From Reyranella sp. (lineage in GTDB: Bacteria; Pseudomonadota; Alphaproteobacteria; Reyranellales; Reyranellaceae): a DNA stretch of 64,000 bases. A model generated the notes under the pieces. The model worked only from the letters and a program-made list of their open reading frames with translations, was not told the DNA's origin and ran no database searches. The stretch is from NCBI RefSeq assembly GCF_004297405.1, contig NZ_SCVC01000015.1, positions 91,815 to 155,814 on the forward strand, in the 5' to 3' direction. Position 1 is the stretch's first letter; the number at the start of each line of letters is the position of its first letter. Below are positions 46,494 through 56,219 of this stretch, piece by piece. The translations under genes were made by a program, and so were the position numbers.

Positions 46494-46910
46494 ATGCGGT
46501 CGGCCAATCCCCTGAGCTACCTGATGCGAGCACTCCTGCTCGCGTTGGTGGGATTCGGCTTCGTCGTTTCCGCGGGTGCAGCCTTTGCACATGACGGACG
46601 CCACGATGGGCGCGTTGCGGCCGAACCGTCGACGCATCACGCACACGATCAGCAAGGCCAGGCGGCACAGAAGGCTTCATCCGATGAAGCCGCCAACACC
46701 GACGCCGATGCCAATCCCTGTCCCCGGAATCAGTCGCCGGACCACTCGTCGAACAACTGCTGCAACATCGCCTGCCACGCCGCCCTCGCGGCCGCGCCGA
46801 TGGATCCCGTCGGGACCTTGCCGCCCCATGGCGCCCGTATCGTCGGCCTGACCGATCTGCTTGTCGGCCGCTCGAACGGCCGAACCGAACGACCTCCCAG
46901 ACTCGTCTGA
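46494..46910 (+). CDS. Exported His/Cys-rich protein of the copper locus
   Basis: 138 residues from ATG 46494; the GTG at 46434 would abut the operator and lacks a ribosome site. A hydrophobic stretch ending AGAAFAHDG predicts a signal peptide. The mature part is rich in His (HDGRHDG, THHAHDQ) and has a Cys cluster NCCNIACHAAL, which could bind copper. No family recognised; like CusF/CopC-neighbourhood small proteins in position. It is first in the plus-strand copper set. Confidence 0.65.
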   Translation: MRSANPLSYLMRALLLALVGFGFVVSAGAAFAHDGRHDGRVAAEPSTHHAHDQQGQAAQKASSDEAANTDADANPCPRNQSPDHSSNNCCNIACHAALAAAPMDPVGTLPPHGARIVGLTDLLVGRSNGRTERPPRLV

Positions 46911-47065
46911 CCTGAGCTCGCGCCAGAAGCGCGTGTCTGGTCCTGCGTTTTGGATTCGTCCTTTCAGACACCCGATCTGCGCGAACTCAGGTGATCTCCA
47001 CGCCGCATGAGCGGCGGGAGCACGACTGCCTGTCTGTCGGTCACCCTTGGTTCGGATCGTCGCCC

Positions 47066-47290
47066 ATGAAGTATCTGCCATTCCTGGCGCTCGCCTTTGG
47101 CGTAGCTGCCTGCAATTCGCCGCCTCTGGAGGAGCTGTCGCCCACCGGGCCGACCAGCCCCGAGGCCCCTGTCGTCGCAGCACCGTACCAACCGGTCATG
47201 ACCGGAACGGCGCCGCATGTGCCGGTCGGGCTGAAGCCCTGGCGTGAACTGAACGACAGCGTCGCGCCCGGCGCGGGGCGCACGCCATGA
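47066..47290 (+). CDS. Small lipoprotein of copper locus
   Basis: 74 residues from ATG 47066. The signal peptide ends in the lipobox GVAAC (Cys about residue 16). The mature end is Pro-rich. Its TGA overlaps the TolC-like gene start (ATGA), so the two are coupled. Function unknown; probably tethered to the outer membrane near the TolC-like protein. Confidence 0.65.
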   Translation: MKYLPFLALAFGVAACNSPPLEELSPTGPTSPEAPVVAAPYQPVMTGTAPHVPVGLKPWRELNDSVAPGAGRTP

Positions 47291-48723
47291 CCCTGCTCTC
47301 CAAGGTCACGACAACGGTTCTCGTCGGTCTGCTGGCGGGTGGTTGCGCCAAGTTCACGACGGACGGCGGCATGTCGCCTGTCACCGACACTGTGCGCGGC
47401 GAGATCGGCAAGGATGCCGTGAAGCTCTCCTCGGCCGAGGCGACGCAGCGTGCCCGCGAGCGAGTACAGGCACTGCTGTCTGAACCGCTGAGCGAGGATA
47501 CCGCTGTCCAGATCGCGCTCCTCAACAATCGCGGTCTGCAGGCCGCCTACAACGACCTCGGCATCTCCGAGGCGGAATATGTCCAGGCGACCCTGCCGCC
47601 CAATCCTGCGCTCACTGTATCGCGGGTCTTCGGCCCCAGCGGCTTTGCCGAAGTCGGCTTCCAGCTCGTTGGCAATCTGCTGGCTTTTGCCACGCTGCCG
47701 CGCAAGTCCGAGATCGCGAAGCGCGAATTCGAGGAAGCCCGTTATCGTGCCGTCGCCACGACTTTGAGCCTGTCGGTGGATGCCCGGCGCGCCTACGTGC
47801 GGGCGGTGGCGGCCCGCCAGCAGCTCGCGCTGCTCGAGCAGGCCCGTCAGACCGCCGACGCCTCGGCCAACATGATGAAGCAGCTCGGCGAGACCGGCGC
47901 CGCCAACAAGCTCGATCAGGCGAGGGTAACGACCTTTTATTCCGAGCTCAGCGCGCAGGTCGCGCAGGCGCGGCTTGCCGAGAAGCGAGAACGGGAAGCG
48001 CTCAATCGCATCATGGGCCTATGGGGCAGCGACCTCGACTACAAGCTGCCATCGAGACTGCCGGTTCTTCCGGCTGCGGCCGACAACCTTGCCGATGTCG
48101 AGGTCGAAGCCATGCGGCGGAGGGTCGACCTGATCATCCTGCGCTACGAGATCGTTACTCTGGCCAAGTCGGTCGGGTTCGTCGAAGCCACGCGCTACAT
48201 GTCCTTCCTCGAGCTTGGCCTGGGTTATCGCAACGAACTCGAGACCAACGACGAGGGCAAGCAATCGTCGAAGAACCGCTACGGTTTGGATCTCGGCATC
48301 GTCATTCCCGTCTTCGACACCGGCGAAGCCCGGGTGACGACGGCGCGCGAGATCTACATGCGGGCGATCAATCGGCTTACCGAACGATCGGTGAATGCGA
48401 GGTCGGAGGCTCGTCTTGCCTATTCGACCTATCGGGCGACCTACGACATCGCGCGCTACTACCAGACGCGCATCCTGCCCCTGCGCCGGCAAATCTCTTC
48501 GGAGGTTCTGCTGCGCTACAACGGCATGCTGGTCGATGTCTTCGAAGTCCTCGTCGAGGAGCGCGACCGCATCTCGGCGAATGTTGCAGCGTTGAACGCG
48601 CTGCGCGACTTCCATCTCGCCATCGCGGACCTGCAGGCGGCGTTGATCGTCGGCGGAACCGTGCCGCCCTCCGGCGTCATCAACACCACACCACCCCCCG
48701 AAACCTTGCCGCTCGGCCTCTGA
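47287..48723 (+). CDS. TolC-family outer membrane efflux protein
   Basis: 478 residues. The start (LAGGCAK) is a lipobox, so it is an outer-membrane lipoprotein of the NodT/CusC branch. Coiled-coil alpha-barrel sequence dominates (repeated A/Q/R-rich helices around SVDARRAYVRAVAARQQLALLEQ and again past 400). It would form a channel for a tripartite pump, but no RND or MFP partner lies in the window. Set between a small lipoprotein and the multicopper oxidase. Confidence 0.85.
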   Translation: MTLLSKVTTTVLVGLLAGGCAKFTTDGGMSPVTDTVRGEIGKDAVKLSSAEATQRARERVQALLSEPLSEDTAVQIALLNNRGLQAAYNDLGISEAEYVQATLPPNPALTVSRVFGPSGFAEVGFQLVGNLLAFATLPRKSEIAKREFEEARYRAVATTLSLSVDARRAYVRAVAARQQLALLEQARQTADASANMMKQLGETGAANKLDQARVTTFYSELSAQVAQARLAEKREREALNRIMGLWGSDLDYKLPSRLPVLPAAADNLADVEVEAMRRRVDLIILRYEIVTLAKSVGFVEATRYMSFLELGLGYRNELETNDEGKQSSKNRYGLDLGIVIPVFDTGEARVTTAREIYMRAINRLTERSVNARSEARLAYSTYRATYDIARYYQTRILPLRRQISSEVLLRYNGMLVDVFEVLVEERDRISANVAALNALRDFHLAIADLQAALIVGGTVPPSGVINTTPPPETLPLGL

Positions 48724-48738
48724 TCCAGGGAGCAGACC

Positions 48739-50139
48739 ATGACTCTTTCAAGACGCGATCTCGTCGGGGCTTCGGGCCTTGCCCTGCTGGGCGCCGCCGC
48801 AATCAGCGGACGCGCACAGGCGCAATCGATCCCCGAGGCACCCCGGGTCACGACCAACACCATGCAGCCGCCGCTCTATCCAACGAGCGGGCCGGACTAC
48901 CAGCCGGTGGTGACCCTGAACGGGTGGACGCTGCCCTGGCGGCAGAACGGCGACTGGAAGGAATTCCATCTCGTCGCCGAACCGGTGGAGCGCGAGATGG
49001 CGCCGGGCATGATCGCCCGGCTGTGGGGCTACAACGGCCAGAGCCCCGGCCCGACCATCGAGGCGGTGGAAGGCGACAAGGTGCGGATCTTCGTCACCAA
49101 CCACCTGCCCGAACACACCACCATCCATTGGCATGGCCAGCTGCTGCCCTGCGGCATGGACGGCGTCGGCGGCCTCACGCAACCGCACATCAAACCCGGC
49201 AAGACCTTCGTCTACGAGTTCGAGCTGAAGAAGAGCGGGACGTTCATGTACCACCCGCACGCCGACGAGATGGTGCAGATGGCGATGGGCATGATGGGCT
49301 TCTTCGTGGTCCATCCGCGTGATCCCAAGCTGCACCGGGTCGACCGCGACTTCGTGTTCCTGCTCTCCGCCTACGACATCGAGCCGGGCAACTATGTCCC
49401 GAAGGTCGCGGAGATGACGAACTTCAACATGTGGACGTTCAACACACGGGTGTTTCCGGGCATCGATCCGCTGGTCGTGGCCAAGGGCGATCGGGTGCGC
49501 GTGCGCGTCGGCAATCTCACTATGACCAACCATCCGATCCATATGCACGGTTACGACTTCGAGGTGACGTGCACCGATGGCGGCTGGGTGCGGCCGGAGG
49601 CACGCTGGCCCGAGGTCACGATCGACATCCCCGTCGGCGGGATGCGTGCCTACGAGTTCGACGCGATCTATCCGGGCGACTGGGCGCTCCACTGCCACAA
49701 GTCGCACCATACGATGAACGCGATGGGGCACGACCTCCGGACGTTCATCGGCGTCAACAAGCGCACCTTCGCGCGACAGATGAAGCAGCTCGTGCCCGAC
49801 TACATGCCGATGGGCAGCGCCGGCATGGCCGACATGGGCGAGATGGAGATGCCGCTGCCGGACAACACCCTGCCCATGATGACGGGCTTCGCGCAGTTCG
49901 GCGCCGTCGAGATGGGCGGCATGTTCACCGTCCTCAAGGTGCGCGAGGGGCTGGCAGCCGGCGATTACAAGGATCCCGGCTGGTACCAGCACCCGCCGGG
50001 CACGGTTGCCTGGGAATGGAAGGGGCCTGCGCCGGCGACGACGCGCGCACCCGTTCCGGCAACCGGCGCAGCTCCTGCGACAAAGCCCGGCGAGACGCTG
50101 CGCGTCGTCAAGCCGAGTGGCCACGGCAATCACAAATAA
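48739..50139 (+). CDS. Multicopper oxidase (copper oxidase, CopA-like)
   Basis: 466 residues. A Tat signal (LSRRDLVGASGLALLGAAA) precedes the mature enzyme. Copper-site motifs are TTIHWHGQLL, MYHPHADEM, HPIHMHGYDFEV and HCHKSHHTMNAM (type 1 site with His-Cys-His and Met). This is the Cu(I)-oxidising type that protects the periplasm. It is longer than plastocyanins but shorter than three-domain laccases. It is followed by a cupredoxin gene. Confidence 0.92.
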   Translation: MTLSRRDLVGASGLALLGAAAISGRAQAQSIPEAPRVTTNTMQPPLYPTSGPDYQPVVTLNGWTLPWRQNGDWKEFHLVAEPVEREMAPGMIARLWGYNGQSPGPTIEAVEGDKVRIFVTNHLPEHTTIHWHGQLLPCGMDGVGGLTQPHIKPGKTFVYEFELKKSGTFMYHPHADEMVQMAMGMMGFFVVHPRDPKLHRVDRDFVFLLSAYDIEPGNYVPKVAEMTNFNMWTFNTRVFPGIDPLVVAKGDRVRVRVGNLTMTNHPIHMHGYDFEVTCTDGGWVRPEARWPEVTIDIPVGGMRAYEFDAIYPGDWALHCHKSHHTMNAMGHDLRTFIGVNKRTFARQMKQLVPDYMPMGSAGMADMGEMEMPLPDNTLPMMTGFAQFGAVEMGGMFTVLKVREGLAAGDYKDPGWYQHPPGTVAWEWKGPAPATTRAPVPATGAAPATKPGETLRVVKPSGHGNHK

Positions 50140-50159
50140 TGTTCAACAAGGAGGCAACG

Positions 50160-50633
50160 ATGAAACTTCTCGCTGTGCTTGCGACCGGCCTCGCCGTCGG
50201 TTTGCTGTCGACGACGGCCTGGGCCGATCCCGGCCACAGCCATGGCGCTGAGACGGCCTACGGAAAACCCGGCGACCCCAAGAAGCCGGCGCGCATCGTC
50301 CAGATCGTTATGCGCGAGTCCGACGGCAAGATGCTGTTCCAGCCCGACACGCTCACGGTGCGTCGTGGCGAGCAGGTTCGCTTTCAGCTGCGCAACAACG
50401 GCGTCCTCGATCACGAGTTCGTGGTCGGCACTGTCGAAGAGAACCTCAAGCACATGAAGGAAATGGAGAAGAACCCCGACATGGAGCACGACGATCCCAA
50501 TGCGAAGCGCCTGAAGCCGAAGGCAACCGGCGAGATCGTCTGGCAGTTCACCAAGGCCGGCAAATTCGACTTCTCGTGCCTGATCCCCGGGCATCGCGAG
50601 GCCGGCATGTTCGGCACCATCACCGTCCAGTAG
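50160..50633 (+). CDS. Cupredoxin-domain copper protein
   Basis: 157 residues from ATG 50160; the longer frame from 49431 lies in the previous gene and is a shadow. The signal peptide ends TTAWADP. The mature end has HSHGAE, then cupredoxin strands with a His in LDHEFVVG, and a C-terminal SCLIPGHREAGMFG, the Cys-His-Met type 1 copper cluster. It binds and passes Cu in the periplasm. Ribosome site GGAGG before the ATG. Confidence 0.88.
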   Translation: MKLLAVLATGLAVGLLSTTAWADPGHSHGAETAYGKPGDPKKPARIVQIVMRESDGKMLFQPDTLTVRRGEQVRFQLRNNGVLDHEFVVGTVEENLKHMKEMEKNPDMEHDDPNAKRLKPKATGEIVWQFTKAGKFDFSCLIPGHREAGMFGTITVQ

Positions 50634-50644
50634 AGGAGCGTCCG

Positions 50645-50935
50645 ATGATCAGAACGTTTGTTTCGGCCATAGCGGTTGCGTTGTTGGCTGCGGGAACAGC
50701 TTTCGCCAGCAACCATCTGGTGAGCGGCGAAGTCGTGAAGGTCGACAAGGCAGCCGCCAAGATCACGCTGAAACACGCGCCCATCAAGAATCTCGACATG
50801 GATGCCATGACCATGGTGTTCCGCGTGGCCGATCCTGCCATGCTCGACAAGGTCAAGGCCGGCGACAAGGTCAGGTTCGAGGCCGATCGCGTGAACGGCG
50901 CCATCACCATCACGTCGATGGACAAGGGCAAGTGA
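50645..50935 (+). CDS. CusF-like periplasmic copper-binding protein
   Basis: 96 residues from ATG 50645. Signal peptide ends TAFASN. The OB-fold has the CusF ligand pattern with H in KHAPIKNL, then M and M in AMTMVF. The usual Trp of E. coli CusF at H+8 is replaced by Met (NLDMDAMTM), so the cation-pi cap is absent. It likely carries Cu(I)/Ag(I) in the periplasm. The gene lies between the cupredoxin and a small Cys protein. Confidence 0.85.
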   Translation: MIRTFVSAIAVALLAAGTAFASNHLVSGEVVKVDKAAAKITLKHAPIKNLDMDAMTMVFRVADPAMLDKVKAGDKVRFEADRVNGAITITSMDKGK

Positions 50936-51210
50936 GCCGGTCGCTGGCAGCGGTGGCGATGGCCGCCGCTGCCTGGGCGGCAGCCGATACGGCAAGTGCG
51001 AGTGACCGCGAGCTTCAGGTGGTCCTCGACAAGCTGGGCTGCAGCCCGGCGCGCGTCGTGCCGAAGGAATTGTCGACGTCGGTTACGCTCTATGAAGTGA
51101 CGTGCCGGGGCTCCGGTCGGATCGTGCAGGTCGCCTGCCTCGAACAGGAATGCTGGCCGCAGATCACCCCACGCGACGACGACCCGGGTGAAAGAGAAGA
51201 AGGCCAGTAG
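50932..51210 (+). CDS. Small exported Cys protein of copper locus
   Basis: 92 residues from GTG 50932 (GTGA overlap with the CusF-like stop). Ala-rich hydrophobic start with [10 protein letters not shown] predicts a signal peptide. The mature part has four cysteines ([26 protein letters not shown]), probably two disulfides or a metal site. No family known. Tail is acidic. Confidence 0.6.
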   Translation: MSRSLAAVAMAAAAWAAADTASASDRELQVVLDKLGCSPARVVPKELSTSVTLYEVTCRGSGRIVQVACLEQECWPQITPRDDDPGEREEGQ

Positions 51211-51211
51211 C

Positions 51212-51667
51212 ATGCGACGCGTTTGGAAAGTATCGGTGGTCTTCGGCATCGCCGCGATTGCAGCCGGGACACTTTATGGTGTCCTTGGAGCAACGGACGG
51301 TCTGCGGATCGATCCGACAGATCGGCGCCAGACCGAGACCGGCCGGCGCTTCTACGCCGAAGCATGCGCCTCCTGCCATGGCGCCAATCTCGAAGGGCAG
51401 CCCAACTGGCAGAAGCGGCTACCCAACGGCCGACTGCCGGCGCCACCGCACGATGCGTCGGGCCATACCTGGCATCACCCTGACATCGATTTGTTCCGTA
51501 TCACCAAGCTCGGCCCCGCCGCCTATCCGCCGGGCCACAACACCGACATGCCGGCGTTCGGTGCGCAGCTCAGCGACGACGACATCGCGGCCATCCTCGC
51601 CTATATCAAGAGCACCTGGCCGCCCGAAATCCGCGCGCGGCACGACCGGCTGAACGGAGCGCGCTGA
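51212..51667 (+). CDS. Membrane-anchored cytochrome c (class I)
   Basis: 151 residues from ATG 51212 (AGAAGG ribosome site 8 bases before). A GTG at 51188 is an unlikely start. One N-terminal span, then the haem motif C52-A-S-C55-H56 and axial Met in NTDMPAFG (about 113). It could pass electrons from the multicopper oxidase to the respiratory chain. It is the last gene of the copper set. Confidence 0.88.
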   Translation: MRRVWKVSVVFGIAAIAAGTLYGVLGATDGLRIDPTDRRQTETGRRFYAEACASCHGANLEGQPNWQKRLPNGRLPAPPHDASGHTWHHPDIDLFRITKLGPAAYPPGHNTDMPAFGAQLSDDDIAAILAYIKSTWPPEIRARHDRLNGAR

Positions 51668-51765
51668 GGCACGGTAGCCAAATTCGCTTGTCGTCCTGTG
51701 GCCGTGAAGATTACCGTAACGCCGCGGCCGGTTCACGGAGATCGATGATGGCCGCGGAGGCGACG

Positions 51766-53163
51766 ATGCGTTTGCGACTCGCCGGTATTCTTGGCCTGTT
51801 GTGCGTCATCGGCTCGGTCGCGCTTTCCTTTGCGCAATCGGAGCCGGGGGGCGGCATGTCCGGTCGGGCCGAGCCTGCACCGATCGTCGTGGTCGACGTC
51901 AAGGGCGCGATCGGCGTCGGCACCGTCCACCTGATCGACGAGGCGTTCGCGCAGGCGCGTGCTGCCCAGGCAGGGCTGATTGTGCTGCGCCTCGATACGC
52001 CGGGTGGCCTGGTGACGGCGACGCGCGACATCATCCAGGCGATCCTTGCCTCGCCAGTTCCCGTCGCCGTCTTCATTGCGCCAAGCGGCGCGCGCGCGGC
52101 GAGTGCGGGGACCTACATTAGCTACGCCGCTCATCTCGCGGCCATGGCGCCGGGCACGCATCTCGGTGCGGCCACACCGGTGCAGATGGGAGCACCGCCG
52201 ATATCGCCGCAGCCGGAGAAACCCAAGGAAGGCCAGGACGCAGGCGCTGGCGGCGCCATGGAACGCAAGATCACCAACGACGCGGTGGCCTACCTGCGTA
52301 GCCTGGCGCAGATGCGCGGCCGCAATGCCGATTGGGCGGAGAAGGCGGTGCGCGAGGCCGCGACCCTCACCGCCGAGGAGGCCGAGCGAGAAAAAGTGGT
52401 CGACCTGCTGGCCACGAGCGTCGCCGATCTGCTGGATCGCGTCGACGGCCGGCGGGTGCGCACCAGCGACGGCGAGCACGTCCTGGCGACGCGGCATGCC
52501 CGGCTGGTCGTCGTCGAGCAGGGATGGAAGGCGCGGGTGCTGGCCGTTCTGACCGACCCCAACGTTGCCTTCATCCTCCTGATGATCGGCGTCTACGGCA
52601 TCATCTTCGAGTTCATGAGCCCCGGACACATCGCACCCGGTGTTGTCGGGGCGATCTGCCTAATCGTGGGCTTGATGGCGCTATCGGTCATGCCGCTCAA
52701 CCTCGCCGGCGTGGCGCTGCTGGTCGCCGGGCTGGCGATGATGGTGGCAGAGGTCTTCCTGCCGGGCTTCGGCGTGCTGGGTGTGGGCGGCGCCGTCGCC
52801 TTCCTGCTCGGCGGGCTGTTCCTGTTCGATCCGGCCGGCGCCGACATCGACGTCTCCGTCGCCTGGCCGGTGCTGATTGCCGCCGTGGCGACCAACGCGC
52901 TGCTGTTGTTCGGGCTGGTCGGTATGATCATGCGCGTTCGCCGGCGGAAGGTGGCGACCGGCGCCGAGCAGATGATCGGCCTGGAAGGCGAAGTGCTCGA
53001 CTGGCAGGCCGGCGAGCAGGGCGGTCGCGGCCGCATCCGTGTGCACGGCGAAATCTGGTCGGCGCGCGCCAGCCAGCCGCTTGGTGCTGGCACGCGCGTG
53101 AGGGTCGATCGTCGCGACGGCCTCACGCTCCACGTCGGCCGGATCGGGGAGAAGACGCAATGA
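51766..53163 (+). CDS. NfeD-family membrane-bound serine protease (long form)
   Basis: 465 residues from ATG 51766, behind GGAGG with 5-base spacing; ATGs at 51745 and 51748 are possible. Signal peptide, ClpP/crotonase-like protease domain ([10 protein letters not shown]; nucleophile S113 in RAASAGTYI; Lys in [11 protein letters not shown]), then four spans (about 270-415) and a C-terminal OB-fold NfeD domain. The Ser/Lys dyad is that of the 1510-N type. NfeD proteins pair with stomatins (next gene). Confidence 0.9.
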   Translation: MRLRLAGILGLLCVIGSVALSFAQSEPGGGMSGRAEPAPIVVVDVKGAIGVGTVHLIDEAFAQARAAQAGLIVLRLDTPGGLVTATRDIIQAILASPVPVAVFIAPSGARAASAGTYISYAAHLAAMAPGTHLGAATPVQMGAPPISPQPEKPKEGQDAGAGGAMERKITNDAVAYLRSLAQMRGRNADWAEKAVREAATLTAEEAEREKVVDLLATSVADLLDRVDGRRVRTSDGEHVLATRHARLVVVEQGWKARVLAVLTDPNVAFILLMIGVYGIIFEFMSPGHIAPGVVGAICLIVGLMALSVMPLNLAGVALLVAGLAMMVAEVFLPGFGVLGVGGAVAFLLGGLFLFDPAGADIDVSVAWPVLIAAVATNALLLFGLVGMIMRVRRRKVATGAEQMIGLEGEVLDWQAGEQGGRGRIRVHGEIWSARASQPLGAGTRVRVDRRDGLTLHVGRIGEKTQ

Positions 53164-53921
53164 CCATGCAGACCATCGAAATCTTTGCCTGGCTGCTGCC
53201 GGTCGCGGCAATCGTTGCCATCGTGGCCATGTCGATCCGCGTTCTGCTCGAGTACGAGCGTGGCGTGGTGTTCACGCTGGGCCGCCTGCAGGCGGTCAAG
53301 GGGCCAGGTCTGATCCTGGTCATCCCGGTGGTGCAGCGCATGGTGCGGGTCGATCTGCGCACCCGCGTGCTCGACGTGCCGCCGCAGGACGTCATCTCGC
53401 GCGACAATGTCTCGGTGCGCGTCAATGCCGTGGTCTATTACCGCGTGCTCGATCCCGAAAGAGCGATCATCCAGGTCGAAGCCTTCGACCAGGCGACCAG
53501 CCAGCTTGCGCAGACCACGCTGCGCTCGGTCGTGGGGCAGCACGAGCTCGATCAGATGCTGGCCGAGCGCGACCGGCTGAACGCCGACGTCCAGCGCATT
53601 CTCGACGAGCAGACCGACGCCTGGGGCATCAAGGTCTCCAACGTCGAGCTGAAGCATATCGACCTCGATGAGAAGATGGTGCGCGCCATCGCTCGCCAGG
53701 CCGAGGCCGAGCGTCTGCGCCGTGCCAAGATCATAGACGCTGAAGGCGAGTTGCAGGCTGCCGAGAAGCTGGTTCAGGCCGGCGACATCATGGCCCGCAA
53801 CCCGCAGTCCATGCAGCTCCGCTACCTCGGCACTTTGAGCAACATTGCGGGCGAGAAGAGCTCGACGATCGTCTTCCCGCTGCCGGTCGACATGCTGAAC
53901 CTGCTGCGACCTAAGGAGTGA
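53160..53921 (+). CDS. Slipin/stomatin SPFH-domain protein
   Basis: 253 residues from ATG 53160 (ATGA overlap with nfeD). One membrane hairpin (about 8-26), then the SPFH domain ([21 protein letters not shown] and [18 protein letters not shown]) and a helical C-terminus ([22 protein letters not shown]). It forms membrane scaffold rings; the partner protease NfeD cleaves stomatins in archaea. The frame upstream of 53160 is a shadow. Confidence 0.9.
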   Translation: MTMQTIEIFAWLLPVAAIVAIVAMSIRVLLEYERGVVFTLGRLQAVKGPGLILVIPVVQRMVRVDLRTRVLDVPPQDVISRDNVSVRVNAVVYYRVLDPERAIIQVEAFDQATSQLAQTTLRSVVGQHELDQMLAERDRLNADVQRILDEQTDAWGIKVSNVELKHIDLDEKMVRAIARQAEAERLRRAKIIDAEGELQAAEKLVQAGDIMARNPQSMQLRYLGTLSNIAGEKSSTIVFPLPVDMLNLLRPKE

Positions 53922-53951
53922 AGCGATCGGATCGCGGGTTTCGCGGCTTGC

Positions 53952-54944
53952 CTACTGCGGCTCGATCCGCGCGATCTTCACATACTCCGCCCACTTGGCG
54001 CGCTCGTCGCGATCCTGTTGGGCGCATTGCTCCAACGTGAGCGGGCGCGAGGTGAGGGCAAATTCCTCCGCGAGGCGCTTGGCGATCTCGGGCGAGGTAA
54101 GCGCTTCGTTGATCAGCGTGTTCAGGCGTTCCTGAACCGGCTTGGGTGTGGCCTTAGGCACAGCGATGGCGAGGAAGCCCGTGCTGGTGAAGCCGGGGAA
54201 GGTCTCTGCCAAGGTCGGAAGATCGGGATAGAGTGGGCTGCGCGCGGGCAAGGTGAGGGCGAGCGGCCGCGCCTTGTCGGCCACCACCTGGCCACGGCCG
54301 GCAGTGAGGTCGACGAACATGAACTGGATGTTTCCGGCATAGAGGTCGGTCCAGGCGTTGCCGATCGCCTTGTAGGCGACGCCCTGCCATTCGACGCCGG
54401 CGCGCTTGGCCAGAACTTCGGCCGGCACCTGCGAGCTTGCATTGAAATAGCCGAAGTTCAGCTTGCCGGGATTGGCCTTGGCATAGGCCAGCAGGTCGGC
54501 CAGCGTCTTGTAGGGGCTGGTGGCTGGCACGACGAGGAAGGCGCCGCTCGACCCGATGATGCCGACGACCTGAAAGTCCTTTTCCGGGTCGTAGCCCGGG
54601 TTCTTGTACATGTGGATGTTGGCGGCGTTGGTCGAGGTCGTCGCCAGCATCAGCGTGTAGCCATCGGGCGCAGCCGACTTCACCGAGAGTGCGCCGACGA
54701 TGCCATTGGCGCCTGGCTTGTTCTCGACCACGAAGGGTTGGCCGGTCTTGTCTTCGATGTACTTGCCGACGAGCCGCGCCGTGATGTCGCCCGATCCGCC
54801 TGGCGCAAAAGGCACGATGATGCGGATCGCTTTGGTCGGGAAGGTTTCGGTCTGCGCAAGGGCTGTCCGCAGCGGCGGCAAGGTTGCAAGAACAGGAAGG
54901 GCGAGAAGGCCGCGGCGAGACAGCGACATGCGAAAATTGCTCAT
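53952..54944 (-). CDS. Bug/TctC-family periplasmic substrate-binding protein
   Basis: 330 residues from ATG 54944. The start has twin-arginine SLSRRGLLALP and a hydrophobic core cleaved near ALAQT. The family blocks are IRIIVPFAPGGSGDITARLV (about 40-60) and VENKPGANGIVGA, with PYKTLADLLAYAKANPGKL further on. It binds a carboxylate-type solute, often for a TTT transporter; no TctAB genes are close. The open frame goes on antisense through the CaiB gene to 55823, which I treat as a shadow. Confidence 0.9.
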   Translation of the reverse strand: MSNFRMSLSRRGLLALPVLATLPPLRTALAQTETFPTKAIRIIVPFAPGGSGDITARLVGKYIEDKTGQPFVVENKPGANGIVGALSVKSAAPDGYTLMLATTSTNAANIHMYKNPGYDPEKDFQVVGIIGSSGAFLVVPATSPYKTLADLLAYAKANPGKLNFGYFNASSQVPAEVLAKRAGVEWQGVAYKAIGNAWTDLYAGNIQFMFVDLTAGRGQVVADKARPLALTLPARSPLYPDLPTLAETFPGFTSTGFLAIAVPKATPKPVQERLNTLINEALTSPEIAKRLAEEFALTSRPLTLEQCAQQDRDERAKWAEYVKIARIEPQ

Positions 54945-55010
54945 GGTGTTGTAGTCTAACGAAACGCGCGCGCATGGACAGCGCGCCGCTCGCAGTCCTA
55001 CCTTGCAGCC

Positions 55011-56219
55011 ATGGCAACATCTGGTCGTCCGCCGCTCGACGGCATTCGCATCGTCGATTTTTCCCGCGTGATCGCGGGTCCCATGTGCACCCAAATGCTC
55101 TCCGACATGGGCGCCGAGGTCATCAAGATCGAGAACCCCGACGGCGGGGACGACACGCGCAAGGGCGCTGGCCCGCGGGTCGGCGGTGAGAAGGGCGAGA
55201 GCCACTTCTTCATGACCTACAACAGAGGCAAGAAGAGCGTGGCGCTCGATTTCGCCAAGCCCGACGGCCAGGAAGTCGTGCACCGGCTGCTCGCTTCGGC
55301 CGACGTGATGGTCGAGAACTTCCGGCCGGGCGTATTGAAGAAATACGGCCTCGATTACCCGAGCCTGCATACGAAATATCCCAAGCTGATCTATCTCTCG
55401 ATCTCGGCCTACGGCCAGAGTGGGCCGCTGTCGGACCGGCCGGGATACGATCCCGTGCTGCAAGCCGAGTCGGGCATGATGAGCGTGAACGGCGAGGCCA
55501 ACGGCGAAGGCCTGCGTCACGCCATCGCGATCGTCGACACGATGACGGCAATCCATTCGACGGCCGCGGTCAACGCGGCGCTCTACGCGCGGCGTGATAC
55601 CGGCAAGGGCCAGCATGTCGACCTCGCGCTCTACGACACCGCGCTCGCCTGTCTCGGCAACATGGGCTCCTACTATCTCATCGGTGGCGAACAGCCGAAG
55701 CGTGCCGGCAACGGTCACTTCGCATCTGCGCCCAACAGCTCGTTCGAGACCAGCAACGGCAAGATCTACATGGCCGTCGCCAACCAGAAGCTGTTCGGAG
55801 ATACCTGCAAGGCGCTCGGCCACCCCGAATGGCTAACCGATCCGCGCTTCGACACCGTGGCCAACCGCGTCGCGAACAAGCCCGAGCTGACGCGGCTGAT
55901 GGAAGAGGTGCTGAAGACCGACACCAAGGAGAACTGGGCGCATAAGCTGCGCCACCTCCCGGCCGGGCCGATCCGCACCATGAAGGAGGCGCTGGACGAA
56001 CCCGAGGTGAAGCGCCGCGGCATGCTGAAGACCTACAAGCACACACGCGTCGGCGAGGTGCCGCTGATCGGCTCCAACTACCACTTCTCCGACACGCCGG
56101 TCGACGACACGCGCCCGCCGCCGGCGCTGGGCGAGCACACGGACCAGGTGCTGCGCGAGATCGCGGGCTACAGCACCGCCGAAGTGGCGGCGCTGCGCGA
56201 GAAGAAGATCATCGGTTGA
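55011..56219 (+). CDS. CaiB/BaiF CoA-transferase family protein
   Basis: 402 residues. Class III CoA-transferase marks: LDGIRIVDFSRVIAGPMCTQML at the start (in parts), GAEVIKIENPDGGDDTR, VMVENFRPGVLKKYGLDY, and the catalytic Asp D176 (AIVDTMTA). It moves CoA between acids; substrate unknown. It is divergent from tctC-like and convergent with the alpha/beta hydrolase gene (11-base overlap). Confidence 0.92.
   Translation: MATSGRPPLDGIRIVDFSRVIAGPMCTQMLSDMGAEVIKIENPDGGDDTRKGAGPRVGGEKGESHFFMTYNRGKKSVALDFAKPDGQEVVHRLLASADVMVENFRPGVLKKYGLDYPSLHTKYPKLIYLSISAYGQSGPLSDRPGYDPVLQAESGMMSVNGEANGEGLRHAIAIVDTMTAIHSTAAVNAALYARRDTGKGQHVDLALYDTALACLGNMGSYYLIGGEQPKRAGNGHFASAPNSSFETSNGKIYMAVANQKLFGDTCKALGHPEWLTDPRFDTVANRVANKPELTRLMEEVLKTDTKENWAHKLRHLPAGPIRTMKEALDEPEVKRRGMLKTYKHTRVGEVPLIGSNYHFSDTPVDDTRPPPALGEHTDQVLREIAGYSTAEVAALREKKIIG

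Noticed and set aside
53952..55823. 623-residue minus-strand frame joining the TctC protein with an antisense stretch
   Set aside because: The TctC protein starts at ATG 54944 with a twin-arginine signal; the rest lies opposite the CaiB gene and lacks family signature.
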